DNA of 64,000 nucleotides from Mesorhizobium koreense (GTDB lineage: Bacteria; Pseudomonadota; Alphaproteobacteria; Rhizobiales; Rhizobiaceae). The position numbers and the translations under genes are program-made. The notes under the pieces were generated by a model, which was not told the origin of the DNA, searched no databases, and saw only the letters and a program-made list of their open reading frames with translations. Position 1 is the first letter of the stretch; the number at the start of each line of letters is the position of its first letter. Positions 1 through 9,600 of this stretch are shown piece by piece. Location: the NCBI RefSeq assembly GCF_031656215.1, contig NZ_CP134228.1, positions 3,181,001 through 3,245,000 on the forward strand. The letters run 5' to 3'.

Positions 1-1119
1 GATCACGCCGCCGGCGACGCAGACGAAGCGGCTCCTGATACCGGTCACGCCGACCAGCCCGACATTCTGCGAGAAGCTCGTATAGGGGAAGGTGTTGAAG
101 ATGCCGCCGAGCAGCGTGCCAAGACCGTCCATCCTCAAGCCCGAGGAAAGCATGGGTTGCGTCACTTTCTTGCCCGTCATCTCGCCAAGCGCCAGGAACA
201 TGCCGGTCGATTCGATCATGACGACGATCATCACCAGCACCATGGTGGCGATGAGAACCGGGTCGAAGATCGGCATGCCGAAATGGAACGGCCGGATCGG
301 CGCGAACCAGGCTGCACTCGCCACCTTCTCGAAATGCATCAGGCCGAGTCCGGCGGCAATGACCCCGCCCGCGATGATGCCGATGAGGACGGCGATGTTG
401 GACAGGAACCCCTTTGTGAAACGCGCGACACCTATGACGATCGCCAGCACGACCAGCGAAAGCACGATGTTCTGCAGCGGCGCATAGGCGGGATTGGGCA
501 GCGACGGCGCGAGCGCCACGCCCGCCGGCGGCGCAGGCACGGCCGAACCGGCCGCGCCGGCGGCGTCCGTTACCGCCTTCAGCCATGCCGCATGCTCCGG
601 CGACACGATCTTCGGTGCGGTCGGCCCGACCGGCAGTCCAAAGATCCAACTGATGCCGATCTTCATCAGAGACACCCCGATGACGAGAATGATGGTGCCG
701 GTCACCACAGGCGGGAAGAAGCGCAGCATCCGGCTGACGAAAGGCGCGATCAGCATGGTGATGATGCCCGCGCCGATGATGGCGCCGAAGATCATGCGCG
801 CGCCGTCGGTGCCTGAATGCGCAACCGCCATCGCGACCATCGGTCCGACAGCCGCGAACGTGACGCCCATCATCACCGGCAGCTTGATGCCGAACCACTG
901 CGTCGCGCCCAGCGATTGCAGGATCGACGCGATGCCGCATACGAAAAGGTCGGCCGAGATGAGGAACGCGACATCCTCCGGCGCGAGTTTCAATGCCCGG
1001 CCGATGATGAGCGGCACGGCGATTGCGCCGGCATACATGACGAGAACATGCTGCAGGCCGAGTACGAAAAGACGTGGAGCAGGCAACACCTCGTCCAAGG
1101 AGTGCGTTGGCGATGACAT
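1..1119 (-). CDS. NCS2 family purine/xanthine permease (3' end cut by window edge)
   Basis: Reading the minus strand from an ATG at 1119 gives 373 residues that stay open to the window edge, so the C-terminus is missing. It is a polytopic inner-membrane protein. The early segment FVLGLQHVLVMYAGAIAVPL and the later stretch GTLLGGIFNTFPYTSFSQN are hallmarks of nucleobase:cation symporter-2 proteins of the XanP/UapA (xanthine/urate) branch. The protein would import purine bases by proton symport. A GGGAGGGA ribosome-binding site lies just before the ATG. The gene is divergent from xthA with about 125 bp between starts. The exact substrate (xanthine, urate or uracil) cannot be decided here, though the FNTFPYTSFSQN motif favours purines. 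Confidence 0.88.
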   Translation of the reverse strand, partial: MSSPTHSLDEVLPAPRLFVLGLQHVLVMYAGAIAVPLIIGRALKLAPEDVAFLISADLFVCGIASILQSLGATQWFGIKLPVMMGVTFAAVGPMVAMAVAHSGTDGARMIFGAIIGAGIITMLIAPFVSRMLRFFPPVVTGTIILVIGVSLMKIGISWIFGLPVGPTAPKIVSPEHAAWLKAVTDAAGAAGSAVPAPPAGVALAPSLPNPAYAPLQNIVLSLVVLAIVIGVARFTKGFLSNIAVLIGIIAGGVIAAGLGLMHFEKVASAAWFAPIRPFHFGMPIFDPVLIATMVLVMIVVMIESTGMFLALGEMTGKKVTQPMLSSGLRMDGLGTLLGGIFNTFPYTSFSQNVGLVGVTGIRSRFVCVAGGVI

Positions 1120-1244
1120 GAAGTCCCTCCCTTTTTCACTCCCTCCACCCGAATCGGGTTTCCTCTCCCGGAGCAATGGTGCAGGATTACCCGGTATCGC
1201 TTCCGGTACCATCAAGAATGACTTGAATAATTCGTTTGGTTTTC

Positions 1245-2039
1245 ATGAAAATCGCCACCTGGAACATAAACGGCGTCAAGGCGCGTATCGGTAACCTCCT
1301 GCACTGGCTGCAGGAGAGCACGCCGGACATCGCCTGCCTGCAGGAAATAAAGTCGGTGGACGACCAGTTTCCACGCGCCGAGATCGAAGCGCTCGGCTAC
1401 CATGTCGAGACGCACGGGCAGAAGGGTTTCAATGGCGTCGCGCTTTTATCCAAGTTGCGCTTCGACGAGGTCAATCGCGGCCTTCCGGGCGACGACAGCG
1501 ATGAACAGGCGCGTTTCATCGAAGGCGTTTTCTCGACTTCCTCCGGGGCGCTCAGGGTCGTTTCGCTCTACCTGCCGAACGGCAACCCGGTCGACACCGA
1601 GAAATTCCCCTACAAGCTCGGTTGGATGGAGCGGATGAACCGCTGGGCCGGCGAGCGGCTCGCGCTGGAGGAGCCGCTGGTGCTTGCCGGCGACTACAAC
1701 GTCATCCCCGAAGCGGCGGACGCAAGGCATCCCGAGAACTGGCTCGGCGACGCGCTGTTCCAGCCCGAGACGCGGCAGAACTTCCGCCGCCTTGCTAATC
1801 TCGGCTTTTCGGACGCCGTCCGTTCGGTGACGGATGCGGCGGACACCTACACTTTCTGGGACTATCAGGGCGGCGCCTGGCAGAAGAACAACGGCATCCG
1901 CATCGACCATCTGATGCTGTCTCCGGAGGCCGCGAACCATCTGGTCTCCGCCTCGGTCGAGAAGCATGTCCGTACATGGGAAAAGCCTTCGGACCACGTC
2001 CCGGTGGCGATCGAGCTGAGCCTGGAGCAGGCGGCGTAG
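1245..2039 (+). CDS. xthA: Exodeoxyribonuclease III (AP endonuclease)
   Basis: A 264-residue Mg-dependent endonuclease/exonuclease/phosphatase-fold enzyme that cuts DNA at abasic sites in base-excision repair and also has 3'-5' exonuclease and 3'-phosphatase activity. The start MKIATWNING carries the catalytic Asn, CLQEIK holds the metal-binding Glu, LAGDYNVIP the Asp-x-Asn pair, and RIDHLMLSP with the closing SDHVPV the catalytic Asp/His. The length matches the usual 260-270 residues. An in-frame TTG nine bases upstream would add three residues; the ATG at 1245 is preferred because homologues begin MKIATWN. It is a single-gene unit divergent from the permease. Confidence 0.95.
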   Translation: MKIATWNINGVKARIGNLLHWLQESTPDIACLQEIKSVDDQFPRAEIEALGYHVETHGQKGFNGVALLSKLRFDEVNRGLPGDDSDEQARFIEGVFSTSSGALRVVSLYLPNGNPVDTEKFPYKLGWMERMNRWAGERLALEEPLVLAGDYNVIPEAADARHPENWLGDALFQPETRQNFRRLANLGFSDAVRSVTDAADTYTFWDYQGGAWQKNNGIRIDHLMLSPEAANHLVSASVEKHVRTWEKPSDHVPVAIELSLEQAA

Positions 2040-2084
2040 CGACGGATTTCTCCACCACCGCCAAAGATGCTATACTTGCCGTCC

Positions 2085-2381
2085 ATGAAGGCGGCGATGG
2101 CCCTCTGGCTGTTCTTCCCGGCGCTCCTCTGGGCATCGGTAGCCATGGCCGACTGCAAATGCATGGCCAACGGCCGGGTCTTCCATCACGGCGAAATCGC
2201 CTGCCTTCGCCTGCCATCCGGACCGCAACTCGCGCAATGCGGCATGGTTCTCAACAATTCCTCATGGATCAAATTGCAGGACGGATGCCCGCTGGCCGAG
2301 ACAGGTGAGGACGTTGCCGCTGGCCCCATGACGACACCGGCACCGCAGTTGCGGGTGCGAGCGTCGATCAGGCGATCCTGA
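2085..2381 (+). CDS. Small secreted protein of unknown function
   Basis: A 98-residue protein starting MKAAMALWLFFPALLWASVAMA, a clear Sec signal peptide with an Ala-x-Ala type cleavage site. The mature part begins DCKCMANGRVFHHGEIACL and contains four or five cysteines (CKC, AC, QCG, GC), suggesting a small disulfide-bonded periplasmic protein. The C-terminal 30 residues are low complexity. I do not recognise a function; the cysteine-rich core looks like a conserved rhizobial hypothetical family. A start seven codons earlier (2067) is possible but puts extra residues before the signal peptide. It is convergent with exoR. Confidence 0.65.
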   Translation: MKAAMALWLFFPALLWASVAMADCKCMANGRVFHHGEIACLRLPSGPQLAQCGMVLNNSSWIKLQDGCPLAETGEDVAAGPMTTPAPQLRVRASIRRS

Positions 2382-2421
2382 AATCTATTGTGTGTTGTCC
2401 GCTACGTATCCGCGACGGCGG

Positions 2422-3225
2422 CTATTTGCCGTCGCTATCGCCCTCGCGCATGCTGTCGGCAAGCGCGATCGCCGTGCGCCGGTCGCCTTCTCCGGCAAGC
2501 GCGAAGGCTTCCTCCTGCATCTGGCGGATCCATGGCAGGTCGGACGCCGGGGCGTGGCTCAGCGCCTCGGTCATCATCGCAAGTCCTCGCACGATCTTGC
2601 CGCTCTGGAAGAGCAGATTGCCGAGCGTGGCCTGTGCGCCGGCATGGCCCTTTTCGGCGGCAAGCTGCAGCCAGCGCCCGGCCTGCTTGATCGAGGCCTT
2701 CACGCCGTCGCCGTTGAGGAACATCTTGCCGAGTTCGAACTGCGCCACCGGATTGCGGTAGGTGGCAGCGGCACGCATGTAGAAGTCCTGCGCGGCGGAA
2801 AGGTCGGGCGATACGGGCGAGTCGGGGATGCCGGTCCGGGAATAATTGCCGAGCGCGACCAGCGCGTCGGATACATAGCTTTCGTCCGGGCTGCCGGGCC
2901 GGACATCGTCCTCGACGATCTGCCGGAAGAATTTATAGGCCTGGTAATCGTCACGCTCCACGCCATCGCCGTCGGCGTACATCTTCGCCAGCTTCCAGCT
3001 CGCCCCCACCTGCCCCTTGTCGGCGGCGTAGCGGTAGGCCTCGACGGCCTCCTCCTTGTCGCCCTTCTTGTAGGCGGAGAAACCGAGGCGGAAGACGGCC
3101 CAGGGGCTCTTCTTCTCTTTCTCGATGCTCTTGGCGTCGAAGGCGTGCGCAAACCCGCTCACCGCAATCGCGGCGGCCATGATCGTTACGAAAAGGGCGG
3201 CCCGCTTCGGGCTAGATGTCGGCAT
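2422..3225 (-). CDS. exoR: ExoR-type Sel1-repeat periplasmic regulator
   Basis: 267 residues with an N-terminal signal peptide ([22 protein letters not shown]) followed by Sel1-like repeats: [57 protein letters not shown] and [14 protein letters not shown]. Length and layout match ExoR, the periplasmic partner that holds the ChvG/ExoS sensor kinase off in rhizobia and Agrobacterium, controlling exopolysaccharide, motility and acid response. The longer open frame up to 3363 runs into ilvD and lacks a signal peptide at its N-terminus, so the start at 3225 is chosen. This start overlaps the last 14 bases of ilvD on the same strand, suggesting co-transcription. A generic Sel1 protein is the alternative. 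Confidence 0.78.
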   Translation of the reverse strand: MPTSSPKRAALFVTIMAAAIAVSGFAHAFDAKSIEKEKKSPWAVFRLGFSAYKKGDKEEAVEAYRYAADKGQVGASWKLAKMYADGDGVERDDYQAYKFFRQIVEDDVRPGSPDESYVSDALVALGNYSRTGIPDSPVSPDLSAAQDFYMRAAATYRNPVAQFELGKMFLNGDGVKASIKQAGRWLQLAAEKGHAGAQATLGNLLFQSGKIVRGLAMMTEALSHAPASDLPWIRQMQEEAFALAGEGDRRTAIALADSMREGDSDGK

Positions 3226-4936
3226 AGCAGTGCGTTTCTCTTGCCCCGCCCGGATGGGTGACGGCGCCGTCGCGCGCCGGGCCGACCGTCTGGGCATATT
3301 TCCAAATCGCGCCGGACTGGTAGTCCGTGATGCGCGGCTTCCATTCCCTATGGCGCGCGGCAAGCTCCGCGTCGCTCAAATCCACCGACAACTCGCCGGT
3401 CGTGGCATCGATGGTGATGATGTCGCCGTCGCGCAGAAGCGCGATCGGGCCGCCGACCGCCGCCTCCGGCCCGACATGGCCGACGCAGAAGCCGCGCGTG
3501 GCGCCGGAGAAGCGTCCATCGGTGATGAGCGCCACCTTGTTGCCCATGCCCTGTCCGTAAAGCGCCGCGGTCGTGGCCAGCATCTCGCGCATGCCGGGGC
3601 CGCCCTTCGGCCCCTCATAGCGGATGACGAGGACCTCGCCTTCCTTGTACTTGCGATGCGTCACCGCATCGAAACAGTCTTCCTCATTGTCGAAGCAGCG
3701 CGCCGGCCCGGTGAATCTCAGCTTCGACATGCCCGCAACTTTCACGATCGCGCCTTCGGAGGCGAGATTGCCCCTGAGGCCGACGACACCGCCGGTCTTC
3801 GTGATCGGCTTGTCGGCGGGACGGACCACGTCCTGATCGAAATTCCAGGCAATTTTTTCCAGATTTTCCGCGATCGTGCGGCCGGTGACCGTCATGCAGT
3901 CGCCGTGCAGATAGCCGTGCTCGTAAAGCGTCTTCATCAGGAGCGGGATGCCGCCGGCCTCGAACATATCCTTGGCGACATATTTGCCCCCCGGCTTGAG
4001 GTCGGCGATGTACGGCGTCTTCTCGAAGATGCGCGCGACGTCGAAGAGGTCGAACCTGATGCCGGCCTCGTGCGCGATCGCCGGCAGGTGTAGCGCTCCA
4101 TTGGTCGAGCCGCCGGTGGCGGAAACCACGGCGGCCGCGTTCTCCAGCGCCTCGCGCGTGACGATGTCGCGCGGGCGGATGTTAAGCGCCAGAAGCTCCA
4201 TCACTTTTTCGCCCGAGGCGAAATTGAAGCGGTCGCGCATCTCATAGGGTGCCGGCGCGCCGCAGGAATAGGGCAGCGCCAGCCCGATCGCCTCCGCCAC
4301 CGTCGCCATCGTGTTGGCAGTGAACTGCGCGCCGCAGGAGCCGGCGGAGGGACAGGCCGCCTCCTCGACCTCCACCAGTTCCTCGTCGGACATAGCGCCG
4401 ACCGAATGCTGGCCGACCGCCTCGAACACGTCCTGGATGGTGATCTGGCGGCCGCGATGGCTGCCCGGCAGGATCGAGCCGCCATAGATGAACACCGAAG
4501 GCACGTTCAGCCGAACCATCGCCATCATCATGCCCGGCAGGGATTTATCGCAGCCGGCGAGCCCCACAAGCGCATCGTAGCAATGGCCGCGCATGGTGAG
4601 TTCAATGGAGTCGGCGATGAGGTCGCGCGAGACGAGCGACGCCTTCATGCCCTGGTGGCCCATGGCGATGCCGTCGGTCACCGTGATGGTGCAGAACTCG
4701 CGCGGCGTGCCGTTGGCGGCCGCGACGCCCTTCTTCACCACCTGCGCCTGGCGCATCAGCGAGATGTTGCACGGCGCCGCCTCGTTCCAGCAGCTTGCTA
4801 CGCCGACAAGGGGTTGGTTGATTTCGTGGGCCGACAATCCCATGGCGTGCAGGAACGAGCGATGCGGCGCACGTTCCGGGCCAACCGTCACGTGCCGGCT
4901 GGGCAAATTCGCCTTGGAAATCGCCTTCGCGTCCAT
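3212..4936 (-). CDS. ilvD: Dihydroxy-acid dehydratase
   Basis: 574 residues of the IlvD/Edd family. The enzyme dehydrates 2,3-dihydroxy-isovalerate and its homologue to the 2-keto acids in valine/isoleucine synthesis, using an Fe-S cluster. Cluster cysteines appear in [26 protein letters not shown] and [16 protein letters not shown], and the C-terminal part carries [23 protein letters not shown] typical of the family. The start [17 protein letters not shown] at 4936 is preferred over an upstream ATG at 4993 because homologues begin near this motif. It is transcribed leftward with exoR overlapping its 3' end and is divergent from the nar operon across about 390 bp. Confidence 0.95.
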   Translation of the reverse strand: MDAKAISKANLPSRHVTVGPERAPHRSFLHAMGLSAHEINQPLVGVASCWNEAAPCNISLMRQAQVVKKGVAAANGTPREFCTITVTDGIAMGHQGMKASLVSRDLIADSIELTMRGHCYDALVGLAGCDKSLPGMMMAMVRLNVPSVFIYGGSILPGSHRGRQITIQDVFEAVGQHSVGAMSDEELVEVEEAACPSAGSCGAQFTANTMATVAEAIGLALPYSCGAPAPYEMRDRFNFASGEKVMELLALNIRPRDIVTREALENAAAVVSATGGSTNGALHLPAIAHEAGIRFDLFDVARIFEKTPYIADLKPGGKYVAKDMFEAGGIPLLMKTLYEHGYLHGDCMTVTGRTIAENLEKIAWNFDQDVVRPADKPITKTGGVVGLRGNLASEGAIVKVAGMSKLRFTGPARCFDNEEDCFDAVTHRKYKEGEVLVIRYEGPKGGPGMREMLATTAALYGQGMGNKVALITDGRFSGATRGFCVGHVGPEAAVGGPIALLRDGDIITIDATTGELSVDLSDAELAARHREWKPRITDYQSGAIWKYAQTVGPARDGAVTHPGGARETHCYADI

Positions 4937-5254
4937 CACACTTCCCGCCGCGGCTTTCGCGACCATTCCCCCCGGTGCCTCAATCCGTCGCACCTGAGCT
5001 TTCGGAGGTGCGCTGGGTTTATGGCGGGAAATGGGCCGAGCCGCCCCCTTGCCGTCCTAGCGCAAAGCTTAACGCAAAGGTGTTGCTGAATCGTCACAAT
5101 CCGTGAACGGCGTGCAAAAACAGAATCTGCCGTCGCCCTCTCACGCTCAGCCAATATCACCGGCGTTGGTGTCGCGTGGTGCGCCAAACGACCGAGCTGC
5201 CGGCTCGCCCAAAGGCTGCGGCGCACGGCCGTTACTCGCACCGCGTCCATTTGC

Positions 5255-5274
5255 TCTTTGCGCCAGCGCAAAGA
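5255..5274 (+). promoter_or_regulatory. FixK/FNR-type activator box upstream of narK
   Basis: A perfect 9-2-9 inverted repeat, TCTTTGCGC-CA-GCGCAAAGA. Its core TTGC-N6-GCAA (5258-5271) fits the FixK2/FNR-superfamily consensus TTG(A/C)-N6-(T/G)CAA. The centre is at 5264.5, so a class II promoter (-41.5) would start near 5306, about 23 bases before the narK ATG at 5329. This is the placement expected for oxygen- or nitrate-responsive activation of the nar operon. The match is seen in the sequence; the regulator is inferred. The remainder of the 4937-5328 gap shows no gene. Confidence 0.7.
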
Positions 5275-5328
5275 CATGGAATGATCCCGAGTCGTATCGT
5301 TCCGTGAAGACTGACGCCGGAGGCTTCG

Positions 5329-6597
5329 ATGTCGGGATCCGGGAACATTGCGGTTCTGCTCGCGACCACTTGGGCGTTCACCATCTGCTTCGCCGTGTGG
5401 ATGATGTTCGGTGTGACCGGCATCCCGATCAGCGAGCAGCTTGGCCTCAGTTCGACCGAGTTCGGTCTGCTTACCGCCACCCCGGTGCTCACCGGCGCAC
5501 TCTTCCGCCTCCCCCTCGGTATCTGGACGGACCGGCTCGGCGGCCGCCGGCTGATGCTGGCGCTGCTCATCGGCTGCGCGATTCCCGTCTGGATTTCCTC
5601 CTACGCCACGGCGTTGTGGCATTTCATCCTGCTCGGCCTCGCACTCGGGCTGGTCGGCGCCTCCTTCTCGGTCGGCACGCCCTATGTGGCGCGCTTCTTC
5701 CCGAAGGAAAAGCGCGGCTTCGCCATGGGCTTCTTCGGCGCAGGCACGGTGGGCGCGGCGCTCAATATGTTCATAGCGCCATGGCTGATCGACGCCTATG
5801 GCTGGCAGATGGTGCCGAAGGTCTATGCCGTCGCGCTGATCGTGACGGCGGCGATCTTCTGGGTCTTTTCCGCGCCCGATCCAGCGCGGGCCGCAAACTC
5901 GCCGTCGATGCTCTCGCAGCTTCAGGTGCTGCGCGATCCGCGCGTGTGGAAATATTGCCAGTATTATTCGATCGTTTTCGGCGGCTTCACGGCGCTGTCG
6001 ATCTGGATGCCGCAGTATTTCAAGTCGGAATATGGGCTTTCGATCGCGCAGGCCTCGCTGCTCGCCGTCTGCTTCGCGCTGCCGGCAGGCGCCTTCCGTG
6101 CGTTCGGCGGTTGGCTTTCCGACCGTTTCGGGGCGCATAACGTTACCTGGTGGGTGCTGTGGATCGCCTGGATCTGCCTGTTCCTGCTCTCCTATCCGAA
6201 GACCGACCTGACCATCCATACGATCCGCGAACCGATCAGCTTCGGCATCGCGCTGCCGACATGGCTGTTCACCATGCTGCTTTTCGTGCTCGGCATCGCG
6301 TTCGCCTGCGGCATGGCCTCGACCTTCAAATATATCGGCGACGATTTCTCGGAGAACATGGGCGCGGTGGCGGGCATCGTCGGCATGGTGGGCGGCCTCG
6401 GCGGCTTTCTCCTGCCGATCATGTTCGGCGCCATCCTCGACCGACTCGGCTTCAACTCAAGCTGCTTCATGCTGCTTTACGGCATCGTGTGGGTGTCGCT
6501 CACCCTGAATTACCTGACCGAGGTGCGGCGCGCGCCTGTCATGGGGGAAAATGTCATGGGCGAGAAGACAGCCCCCTCCTCAGTATCGGAAGCCTGA
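5329..6597 (+). CDS. narK: Nitrate/nitrite transporter (MFS, NarK type)
   Basis: 422 residues, about 12 transmembrane helices, major facilitator superfamily. The NarK family signatures are visible: GAGTVGAALNMFIAPW in the first half and MGAVAGIVGMVGGLGGF in the second, glycine-rich stretches that line the nitrate path. IWTDRLGGRR is the usual MFS loop motif. It imports nitrate and/or exchanges it for nitrite so that cytoplasmic NarG is supplied. It is first in an operon with narGHJI, with 24 bp before narG. A single NarK domain is present, not the fused NarK1-NarK2 form of Paracoccus. Expression is likely under the FixK/FNR box at 5255-5274. Confidence 0.93.
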   Translation: MSGSGNIAVLLATTWAFTICFAVWMMFGVTGIPISEQLGLSSTEFGLLTATPVLTGALFRLPLGIWTDRLGGRRLMLALLIGCAIPVWISSYATALWHFILLGLALGLVGASFSVGTPYVARFFPKEKRGFAMGFFGAGTVGAALNMFIAPWLIDAYGWQMVPKVYAVALIVTAAIFWVFSAPDPARAANSPSMLSQLQVLRDPRVWKYCQYYSIVFGGFTALSIWMPQYFKSEYGLSIAQASLLAVCFALPAGAFRAFGGWLSDRFGAHNVTWWVLWIAWICLFLLSYPKTDLTIHTIREPISFGIALPTWLFTMLLFVLGIAFACGMASTFKYIGDDFSENMGAVAGIVGMVGGLGGFLLPIMFGAILDRLGFNSSCFMLLYGIVWVSLTLNYLTEVRRAPVMGENVMGEKTAPSSVSEA

Positions 6598-6621
6598 CGC
6601 CCACGGGAAAGGAACAGCCAT

Positions 6622-9600
6622 ATGAGCCACTTCCTCGAACGCCTCACCTACCTTTCCCGGCGGCGCGAATCCTTCGCCGACGGCCATGGCGAGTTGCGCG
6701 ACGAGGACCGCATGTGGGAGGAAGGCTACCGACAGCGTTGGCAGCACGACAAGATCGTGCGGTCCACCCACGGCGTGAACTGCACCGGCTCCTGCTCGTG
6801 GAAAATCTACGTCAAGAGCGGTGTCGTCACTTGGGAAACGCAGCAGACAGACTATCCGCGCACCCGTCCGGGCATGCCGAACCACGAGCCGCGCGGCTGT
6901 TCGCGCGGCGCCTCCTATAGCTGGTATCTCTATAGCGCCAGCCGCATCAAATACCCGATGATACGCGGCCGCCTCGTCAAGGCGTGGCGCGAGGCACGCA
7001 AGACGCTCGGACCGGTCGAGGCGTGGGCCGCCATAACCGCCGACGAGAAGACGGCGAAAGCCTACAAGGCGATCCGCGGTCGCGGCGGTTTCGTGCGCTC
7101 GACATGGGCCGAGGCGACCGAGATGATCGCTGCCGCCAATGTCCATACGATCAGGAAATGGGGCCCGGACCGTGTCGTCGGCTTCTCGCCGATCCCGGCC
7201 ATGTCGATGGTCTCCTATGCTTCGGGCGCGCGGTATCTCAGCCTCATCGGCGGCACGCTTCTGTCCTTCTACGACTGGTATTGCGACCTGCCACCCTCCT
7301 CCCCGCAGACCTGGGGCGAGCAGACCGACGTGCCGGAATCGGCCGACTGGTACAATTCCGGCTACATCATCGCCTGGGGCTCCAACGTGCCGCAGACGCG
7401 CACGCCCGACGCGCATTTCTTCGTCGAGGCGCGTTACAACGGCACCAATGTCGTCGCCGTCACGCCCGACTATTCCGAGGTGGCGAAGCTCTCGGATCTC
7501 TGGCTGCATCCCAAGCAGGGCACGGACGCCGCGCTCGCCATGGCGATGGGTCATGTCGTGCTCAAGGAATTCTTCCTAGACCGCAAGACGCCATATTTCG
7601 AGGATTACTGCCGCCGCCTGACCGACCTGCCGATGCTGGTGCGGCTGAGGAAGGACGGCGACCGCTTCGTGCCCGACCGCTATTTGCGCCATAGCGACCT
7701 CGTTGGCGAGAAAAAGTCGCGCCGCAAGACGCCGAAGTCCGACCGCGCCGCCTGGAAGACGGTGGCTGTGGCTGAGGAAAGCGGCGACCTCGTCGTGCCG
7801 CAGGGCTCGATCGGCTATCGCTGGCCAGCAGACGGCGAGCCCAAGGGCCGCTGGAACCTCGAAGAGAAGGACGGCGAGACCGGCACAGACGTCAGGCTCG
7901 GCCTCACCCTCATCGACCGGCGCGACGATGTGCTGCCGGTCGCCTTCCCCTATTTCGGCGGTACGCCGCATCCGCATTTCGCCGGCAACGACCAGGGCGG
8001 CGACGTGCTTTTGCGCAACGTGCCGGTGCGACGCATCAAGCTCGCCGACGGCGAGAGCTACGTGGCAACCGTGTTCGACCTCCTTTGCGCCAATTACGGG
8101 CTCGACCGCGGCCTTGGCGGTGATTGCGCCAAGGGCTTCGACGACAATGTGCCCTACACGCCCGCCTGGCAGGAGAAAATCACCGGCGTCTCGGCCGCCC
8201 ATGCGATCGAGGTCGCGCGCGGCTTCGCGAAGAATGCCGAGAAGACCAAGGGCCGCTCGATGGTCATCATCGGGGCAGGCATGAACCACTGGTACCACCA
8301 GGACATGGGCTACCGCTCGATCATCAACATGCTGATGCTATGCGGGACCGTGGGCGTCTCCGGGGGCGGCTGGGCGCATTACGTCGGGCAGGAGAAGCTC
8401 AGGCCGCAGACCGGCTGGACCATGCTCGCCTTCGCGCTCGACTGGGTACGGCCGCCGCGCCACATGAACGGCACCTCCTTCTTCTACGCGCATTCCGACC
8501 AGTGGCGCTACGAGAAGCTCGACGTGTCGGAACTGCTGTCGCCGCTTGCCGACCCGGCGCCCTACCGTGGCTCGATGATCGACCTGAACGTCAAGGCCGA
8601 GCGCATGGGCTGGCTGCCCTCGGCACCGCAACTCAACGTCAATCCGCTGACGCTCGCAACCGAGGCGGAGAAAGCGGGCAGCGAGGTCAAGGACCATGTC
8701 GTCGCCGGCCTGAAATCCGGCGAGCTTGCCATGGCCTGCGAGGACCCTGACAATCCGGTCAACTTCCCGCGCAACCTGTTCATCTGGCGCTCGAACCTTT
8801 TCGGCTCTTCGGGCAAAGGGCACGAATATTTCCTGCGCCATTTTCTCGGCACGCGGCACGGCCTGCAAGGCAAGGACCTCGGCGAGGAAGGCCGCGAGAA
8901 GCCGGCCGAGGTCGAGTGGCGCGACCCGGCGCCGGAAGGCAAGCTCGACCTCGTGGTGACGCTCGATTTCCGCATGTCGACGAGTTGCCTCTACTCCGAC
9001 ATCGTGCTGCCGACCGCCACCTGGTACGAGAAGAACGACCTCAACACCTCCGACATGCACCCCTTCATCCATCCACTCTCGGCGGCGGTGGATCCGGTAT
9101 GGGAATCAAAGAGCGACTGGGAGACCTACAAGGCGATCGCGAAGCGCTTTTCCGAACTGTCGGAAGGCCATCTCGGCGTCGAGCGCGATGTGGTGCTGAC
9201 CCCCGTCCAGCACGACACGCCGGCCGAGCTTGCCCAGCCCTTCGAGGTGCAGGACTGGAAGAAGGGCGAATGCGATCTCGTGCCAGGCGTCACCGCGCCG
9301 CAGATTGCGGTGGTCGAGCGCGACTACCCCAACACATACCGCCGCTATACCGCGCTCGGGCCGCTCGCCGACAAGCTCGGCAATGGCGGCAAGGGCATCT
9401 CGTGGAACACCGAGACCGAGGTGAAAGGGCTTGGGGCGCTGGACCGTCGCGTCAACGACGGCGGGCCGACCGACGACCGGCCGCGCATCGACAGCGACAT
9501 CGATGCCGCCGAAACCATCATGTATCTCGCGCCGGAAACCAACGGCGAGGTGGCAGTTAAGGCGTGGCAGGCGCTGGGGAAAATCACCGGGCGCAACCAC

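Noticed and set aside
1120-1244. Purine riboswitch before the permease
   Set aside because: No purine-riboswitch core or pairing was found in the short leader; only a Shine-Dalgarno is visible.
92-1294. Rightward open frames over the permease region
   Set aside because: They are antisense shadows: the minus-strand frame reads as a complete NCS2 permease with family motifs, and the forward frames are rich in Arg, His and Met with no recognisable fold.
5103-6140. 345-codon rightward frame overlapping narK
   Set aside because: Arg-rich composition typical of an out-of-frame reading; the narK frame has clear MFS helices.
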